NCBI GenBank assembly: GCA_034008185.1
Contig: CM067086.1
Span: forward strand, 30,587,007-30,651,006
Length of the DNA stretch: 64,000 nt
Source: Gorsachius magnificus
Lineage: Eukaryota > Chordata > Aves > Pelecaniformes > Ardeidae
Direction: 5' to 3'
Shown: positions 59,231 to 64,000 of the stretch, piece after piece
Numbering within the stretch: position 1 is the first letter of the stretch
Layout of the letters: every line of letters begins with the position of its first letter
Made by a program: the position numbers and the translations under genes
Notes under the pieces: generated by a model
What the model saw: only the letters and a program-made list of their open reading frames with translations
Told to the model about the DNA's origin: nothing
The model's database searches: none

Positions 59231-62200
59231 TCCCACCACTTCTCAGAATTTGCCCAGTTTGAATCTGGATGGCAGTGCTGCTGAAGAACAATGTCTGTTT
59301 TAAAATGACTTTTTCAGTCCTCAGTGTTCCTCACAATATCAAATTATCTAAAACGTAGGACCAGAGACTAAAAGTATAGTAAATGAAAACTCCATGGTCT
59401 TGAGGAGAGCAAGTCCTGCTTTTTTGATCATGGCTGGGGACCATTGCAAACTTCAGAAGGAAAAGTCTGTTGCTTTCTGTTACGTGATTAGTCATTTCTT
59501 TTTGTGCTATCAGCTTTTTACTTGCCTAGTCATGTAGTGAGCATGGGTTTAGAGGGAAATGACTAGAAAGGGGCCTGGCTTCAGGAACTGGAGACAATCT
59601 GGATTCATACTCAGAGGATCTGGTGGAAATTTAAGAGCTGCACTTAAGGTGGACTGGTTCTTTGTTCTACAAGTTTTCCAGAGGTGATGTGGGCCTGTAA
59701 TCATGGTTGAGCTTGGCTGGTTATATGTCTTCAGGGAGTGCTCTTCTTCTCTGGATCCATACCTGAAATGTGATAGGCACTGCAGGAGGGGCGCACTAGA
59801 TTCTGCCCATTTTGTAGTGTTTGTAAAAGGTGTAGCACGCTCAAGTAGCTGGAACTTTGCAGGAGGGGCTGGAAAGTAGCGTTAGGGAGCTGCTCCGCTG
59901 CTTTCAGGGCCCATCAGGATCCCTTGTCAGCAGAGAAACGAACGTCCTGAAGCAGCTGGAGTGAAGCCAGGCTCTTGGTCCTTGTTGCTAACTTATGGGC
60001 TTATAAACCAGGCCAGTTCTTGGTGGTTTTTTAATTTTGTTGTTGTTGTTTTTTGTGTTTTGTTTAAGGCATGCCTAGACAGAGGAGTCATGGCACTAGG
60101 TACTGTACAGAAAAGTAGTAAGTTGGAATCTGCTCAGAAATCTAGTTAGAGCAGGCAGGCAAATGTTGAGAGAAGGGAAGGGTTGTTCTTTGCTGACTTT
60201 TTTATTAGCCGACCTGATTCCATGATAGAAAACCTCAGTTTCTTGACACTTAAAAGGACAGCGACCTCATGAAAGTCACAGGGTCTGATCCTCCATCCTG
60301 GCGTATGCTCTCATGACAGTGACTACCTGCAAGGCTGCATAGAATTGCACCAGCCTTGCATCGCTGTCTCAGGACCCATGGGGCTGGTGGTGCTTTCAGA
60401 GTGCTTGCCTCCCTGTTCACGCCACGCTTCCGCTGCTCCGAGCCTGCTGTTTAGGTTTAGTCCTGCCCCTTTTCACCAAAAAAGAGCCCCTAACTCCTAC
60501 TAGGCGTATACCCCTCCTATACAACCTTGCAGAAGATTGTAATAGCATAGGTTGTTCTTTTCCAAGCCAGGGAGCTTTTATTAGTCATCCAGAACATCCA
60601 GGTTATTTTAGTGTCCTCGGGCTGGAATGTAAATGCAGAGCCTGCACACGTGCTAGCAGTGTCGCCATCCCGCCGGACCCAAGCATCTGGGATTTCACCT
60701 GTGGCCCTGCACCAAGGGCCTCTGTGCTTTTCACAGTGTGCTGACAACTTTATTCTGTATTTCCAGTTGTGTTGCTTTCAGTATGATTTGACTTCCTTGG
60801 CCAGCAGTTGTTCATGTCTGCTCCCTGATTTTATTTCCCCAGCATCTTTGAAATCTACGCATATGCTGATGATTTTTTGTCATTAATATCAATCTAGACG
60901 AGTCTGTGCAACCTTTCACTCCCATGTCCAAAGGGAAGAGTTGACCCTTACAGTCAGTCACAGCACAGCACTGACTCATACATACTTTTCATAAAAATAA
61001 TGCAGAAATTCCCTATAGTCTTTACAGATACTTTTTCAGGAGATGAAGTATAAGTCTTCCACAGCAACACAGCTTGGGAAAACTATGAAGCATGTAACAT
61101 CAGATAATTAATCTTTCTGACATATGATACACTTTTTACTGTTAATGTTGTCCGTTTTTTTTTTTTTTCTCTTCATGTATCTCACTTGCTTAAACTCAGA
61201 CAATCTGTTTGAGTTTCATTTGAGCTCATGTGCTCTCCAGTCTTATTCCCACCCTTGTCTGTTCTCCTGCTCCATGGTAAACCTCCTGGGAGGGGGGCTG
61301 GAATTTGTCTCACCTCCATGAGTCTGTGGTGATGAGCACACTAGGACCGTACTTTCCCTTTTTTTGCCCCGATTCTAATATGCTGTGTTTAGATATGTAG
61401 TACTGAAAGCAAAGGGGGGAAAAAAAAAATATCTCTAAGTTTAAAGTTCCTTAAAAAAAACTAGCTGAAATTTGGAACAAGTCAGAGCCACTCCAGTGAA
61501 GACTAAGGGTAAAACAAAACGACCAACCACCCAAAAGTAATTGCAGGGAAGCTGTTTTCCTCTGAAATATGACTGTCATAAGGAAGTAGTGATTCTTTAC
61601 TTTCCTATATTTGATTATTTGTCACTTTTTAAAAAAAATACATTTATAATTAAAGTCAGGGCAAGTCCTCAAGGTCCCAGCATCTGAATACCTTTCCAGT
61701 GAATACTTAGGGGCTGGAGGTTTTGATCATGCGTGCTGTAGTGGAGCCAAGGCAAGCTCTCTTAAACTATGGAGGTGATTAAATACTTCTCCTAAATTAT
61801 TTTTCTTTAAGGCAAAAGATGTGTATTTAAAATCCTTAAAATAAATGTAATGAAACACCTAGACTACAAGATTGTGTCAAGAGTGAATTTGACCCATTGA
61901 CTTGGTAGCTTCTCTGCCATTAGGATTTCAACCCCCTTTTTCTCCCTTTTAGAGAAATCTGAAATTTAACCTTACACCCTACTTGACAGTGTCATTTAAA
62001 GCCAAATGTTCAACATTCCAAGATTTATAGTTTTTTTCAGTCGTAGAAGAAGGTGGAAACTGAGGTCATCTTCAGCCAGATCTTATATCTGGGTTGCCAA
62101 GATGTATGGGTTTTGTTAATACGGGTGCTTTGTGGTGTGCATATTCTAATGACTGGAGTAATTTTCATCATCAAGAAAACGTGTGCAGTGGTGGCAGTTT

Positions 62201-64000
62201 GTTGTCACACAGCTGTGCTCTTCCTTCCAGTAAACTCCTTGGAGTTAATGAGCATCCCTGGCTTAATATTGGGGGAATCTGACATAGCTCTGTGGAAGCT
62301 CAAGTGTTTGTGGAAAGAGCTGTTAATCTTTGATCAACTGGGGTCTCCTTGTTACTGACTTTGATTACACAAGTGTACAACTTTAATTACAGCTTTTAAT
62401 AAGCTTTCATTTCTTCCTAGTCACATTCTTTGTATAGTCGTGCAGCTTATCTTTTCCTTTCTCCTCTGCTCCCCTTCCCTTCCCCCCTGCCTTTTTATGG
62501 AAAAAGGGGTTTGAGGTCATTACAGGGGGGATTCAGTGTCCGGAGGGATCCTGCTGTACATGCTTTGCCCTCTGGTACAGAGACCTCTCTCCTTCAGCTG
62601 CAAAGGTCCCTGCACCAGCTGCTGCCCAGGAGCTGGTGGTCAGCGGGGGATGGGCAAGGCATTCAGTGCTGCACGAAACTGCTGAACAACTCTTAGGAAG
62701 TCTCTGTAGCCAAAGGATGTGGTGACTTCTGTGCGCAATTCCTGCTGGTGGAGGACTGGCCCCTTCTCTCCCTTGGGGATGCTCTGAAATGCGGTGGCTG
62801 AAGTCAGAGCGGCAGAGGGCAGTGGGAAGCTGGTGGGCTCCAGCATCCAGCCACAGTGCTCGTTCCACATCCAGGGGCTCAGCATGCTGGATACCCTCTG
62901 CTCATTAGAGAAATGACCTGGTGGAAGGTTTGTAAGTGACTTACAGGCTTGTAATTGTAAATAATTGAGAGATGGCTTAAAACAAGCATAAGGCGATGCT
63001 TTTTTCATATGAATTGTATTTCAGCCGTGGAACACAACAGTTTAGGTATGAAAAAGATAAGTGGGTTGAAGAGTTGGTTGGATAAATTAATGAAAGAAAG
63101 ATTCATGAAGGTCTATTAAACATAACATCCCCACCACTGGGTAACCTGAGACTTGGGGAAGTTAAGTTCTGATTATCAGAAGTGAGATGGGGGAACTAGA
63201 GGTGCCTCCCTCTGTATTTGCCCTGTTCTTGTGTTCTTCCCTGAGCCTCTGTTGTTGGCCCCTGTGAGTGAGAGGATATTGGGCCAGTACAGCACTGGGG
63301 AAAAGAGTATGGCTCCCGAGGAAGTCATAAGGTGCCACTGAGGAGTGACTTAAAAGATTTGAGTCAGAAAAAAGACACAGATGGTAAAACAGAGCAATGT
63401 GCGCCTATTTGGCATTCAGAGGTGTGCAAACGAAGTATACTCTTAAAATGCCAATTGTGCCTATGGAAGAGGGTACTGGGGAAAACAACTAACAGAACAG
63501 GAAAGGGAGCCTCTTTTATCTCAGTGCATGCATCCCTTTGGCTCCCTTGCTGTGCGTGCTATACTCTTTTTGCACACTAATGAATATTGGAGTCAGAGCA
63601 AGTTATGCTATATATCACTATTTTCTAATGACCTTACGCCTAATGGGTAGCTTCCCTAACTATTCATGTCACAACTGAATTTCACCTTGACAATAGATCA
63701 AGAATGAGGTTCAGCAGTGTGGCCCACCTACTTTGCAATGCTCCAGCGTGACAGCTGCTTTGTGTCCTCAGGGTAGCTTTACTTTGATGCTTTTCCCTCT
63801 TTAGAAAAATTTGGAGGGAGGATTTTGGTAATCTCCAGCAGGCAGAGGTTTTAAACCTTTCTCAAGGGAAGATGAAGATTCTACAGAATTTTTGAACAAA
63901 TAGTTATTTATGAAGTAAGTGACATTGTCTTTAGAACTGTCCCTCCCACTGGGCTCCAGAGGAAAGCAGCATTTGCCATGCTTGATCTTACCGGTTGCTG
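59231..64000. other. Gene-free stretch with simple repeats
   Basis: A TTG repeat lies at 60036-60050, T14 at about 61156-61169, and a G6-A10 junction at 61415-61430. A C/T-rich tract lies at 62448-62491. The minus frames 62533-62868 and 62640-63008 overlap in different registers and have no domain. An in-frame YAYADDFLS at about 60856-60882 resembles an RT motif, but has no supporting context. No named element. Confidence 0.5.

Noticed and set aside
60850..60897. In-frame YAYADDFLS, like an RT catalytic motif
   Set aside because: The frame has no other RT block on either side and ends within six codons. The plus-strand context is plain AT-rich DNA.
63133..63205. MIR-like antisense core (GGGTAACCTGAGACTTGGGG and AAGTTAAGT)
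   Set aside because: Only about 35 bases resemble MIR and the flanks do not follow it. Too weak to annotate.

Overview
The window reads as non-coding vertebrate DNA, most likely from a bird. The best evidence is three kinds of CR1 LINE copy. A truncated copy at 39214-39505 closely resembles the CR1 tails I know from modern (neoavian) birds. A second 3' tail lies at 21244-21664. Two long, badly decayed older copies lie at 6375-8060 and 12805-14071. There is no bacterial or viral gene organisation. The base composition is moderately AT-rich, CpG is sparse, there is no CpG island, and poly-T/poly-A runs and short simple repeats are scattered throughout. These all fit a bird intergenic region or the inside of a very long intron.

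I could not support any host protein-coding exon, tRNA, rRNA or recognisable snoRNA. The longest open frames (200 aa at 216-818 and 214 aa at 18357-19001, both minus) look like chance: their composition is not protein-like and I recognise no domain. Everything I can name is a transposable-element relic or a low-complexity tract.

Layout: 1-6370 has no recognised element. 6375-8060 is an old CR1 on the minus strand with a decayed reverse-transcriptase (RT) core. 9161-9300 and 10210-10252 are short palindromic, MITE-like relics. 12805-14071 is an old CR1 on the plus strand, followed at 14335-14527 by a nearly complete MIR SINE. 18955-19032 is a possible CR1 3'-end scrap. 20765-25745 holds a MIR, a younger CR1 tail and two more MIRs. 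30470-30525, 33144-33185, 45145-45198 and 53113-53205 are further palindromic relics. 39214-39505 is the neoavian-type CR1. 49694-50120 may be a hAT-like element. 52805-52880 is a MIR scrap. 58680-59230 is an L2-type LINE RT fragment on the minus strand with its motif spacing still intact.

These pieces do not work together as a system. They are layers of dead elements of different ages: L2/MIR oldest, then old CR1 and palindromic elements, then younger CR1. The observations most worth a second look are the set of six degraded palindromic elements, the L2 RT fragment, an A-run/G-run tract that might mark a retrocopy end, and a near-perfect small hairpin. I found no convincing undescribed biological system. 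All family names come from remembered consensus patterns and were not checked against a database.
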